29,029 nt of DNA, taken from positions 1-29,029 of the IMG/VR virus record IMGVR_UViG_3300017730_000058; one strand, given 5' to 3'. This document shows positions 28,978-29,029 of this stretch, piece after piece. The translations under genes and the position numbers were made by a program. The notes beneath the pieces were generated by a model. The model had not been told where the DNA came from, made no database searches, and was given only the letters and a program-made list of their open reading frames with translations. The stretch is from a virus. Position 1 is the first letter of the stretch. Each line of letters starts with the position of its first letter.

Positions 28978-29029
28978 TTTTATGTTTACCTTTTTGGTGT
29001 TTATAGTTTTTCTTTATTTCTCCATCTGC
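28970..29029 (-). CDS. C-terminal end of a gene continuing outside the window
   Basis: The last 19 codons and TAA of a minus-strand frame (ending KGKHKND) overlap the start of the 180-residue gene by eight bases. The 5' part lies beyond the window, so its identity cannot be read. The overlap style matches the other genes, which supports a real coding end. Confidence 0.45.
   Translation of the reverse strand, partial: ADGEIKKNYKHQKGKHKND

Noticed and set aside
1-29029. tRNA genes, CRISPR arrays or insertion sequences
   Set aside because: No cloverleaf with conserved T-arm, no regularly spaced repeats and no transposase were seen. The InsA-like ribbon belongs to the phosphoesterase fusion, not to an IS.

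Overview
This window is a piece of a tailed bacteriophage genome. It is AT-rich, and every gene I can support lies on the minus strand, so transcription runs from high to low coordinates. Stop and start codons commonly overlap (ATGA, TAATG). A tape measure protein, a tail tube protein, a G/GT-type tail chaperone with a -1 frameshift, a portal, a large terminase and an HK97-fold-like capsid protein indicate a siphovirus morphology. The protein families and the AT-rich, small-gene style recall uncultured marine siphoviruses known mainly from metagenomes. That habitat, and any host, is inference. I see no integrase recombinase domain, DNA polymerase, tRNA or CRISPR array. Both ends of the window cut through genes.

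In order of transcription: (1) 29029-26278 holds small membrane, coiled-coil and zinc-ribbon proteins plus an M15-type peptidase, probably a lysis module with several holin or spanin candidates. (2) 26285-17152 holds a zinc-ribbon/metallophosphoesterase fusion, head-tail connector, tail terminator, tail tube, frameshifting chaperone, tape measure, tail hub and a distal tail protein. It ends at an intrinsic terminator at about 17.05-17.11 kb. (3) 16980-10143 is an early/replication block: a Pyr_excise-like protein, an unusual arm-domain/PD-(D/E)XK fusion, an HTH protein, an SSB-like protein, a NinG/HNH-like protein, a replication-initiator-like protein, and at its end a TET-associated-type glycosyltransferase and an NDP-sugar epimerase. 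(4) 10113-6988 starts at its own strong promoter and encodes an amidoligase, a class II glutamine amidotransferase and a gamma-glutamylcyclotransferase, followed by small overlapping genes. (5) 6925-1 is the head module: small and large terminase, portal, Mu F-like protein, scaffold and major capsid protein, ending in a LamG-domain protein cut by the window edge.

The most interesting content is the glutamate/amide-chemistry trio (amidoligase, GATase II, GGCT) beside a glycosyltransferase/epimerase pair. Together these look like a metabolite, peptide or DNA-decorating system. Also notable are two promoters (10.1 and 16.45 kb) that share an almost identical upstream element, a clean CCCTTTA frameshift site, and the nuclease fused to an integrase-type arm domain. 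Several genes too short for routine calling (34-54 codons) fit precisely into the overlapping gene chain and are annotated here.
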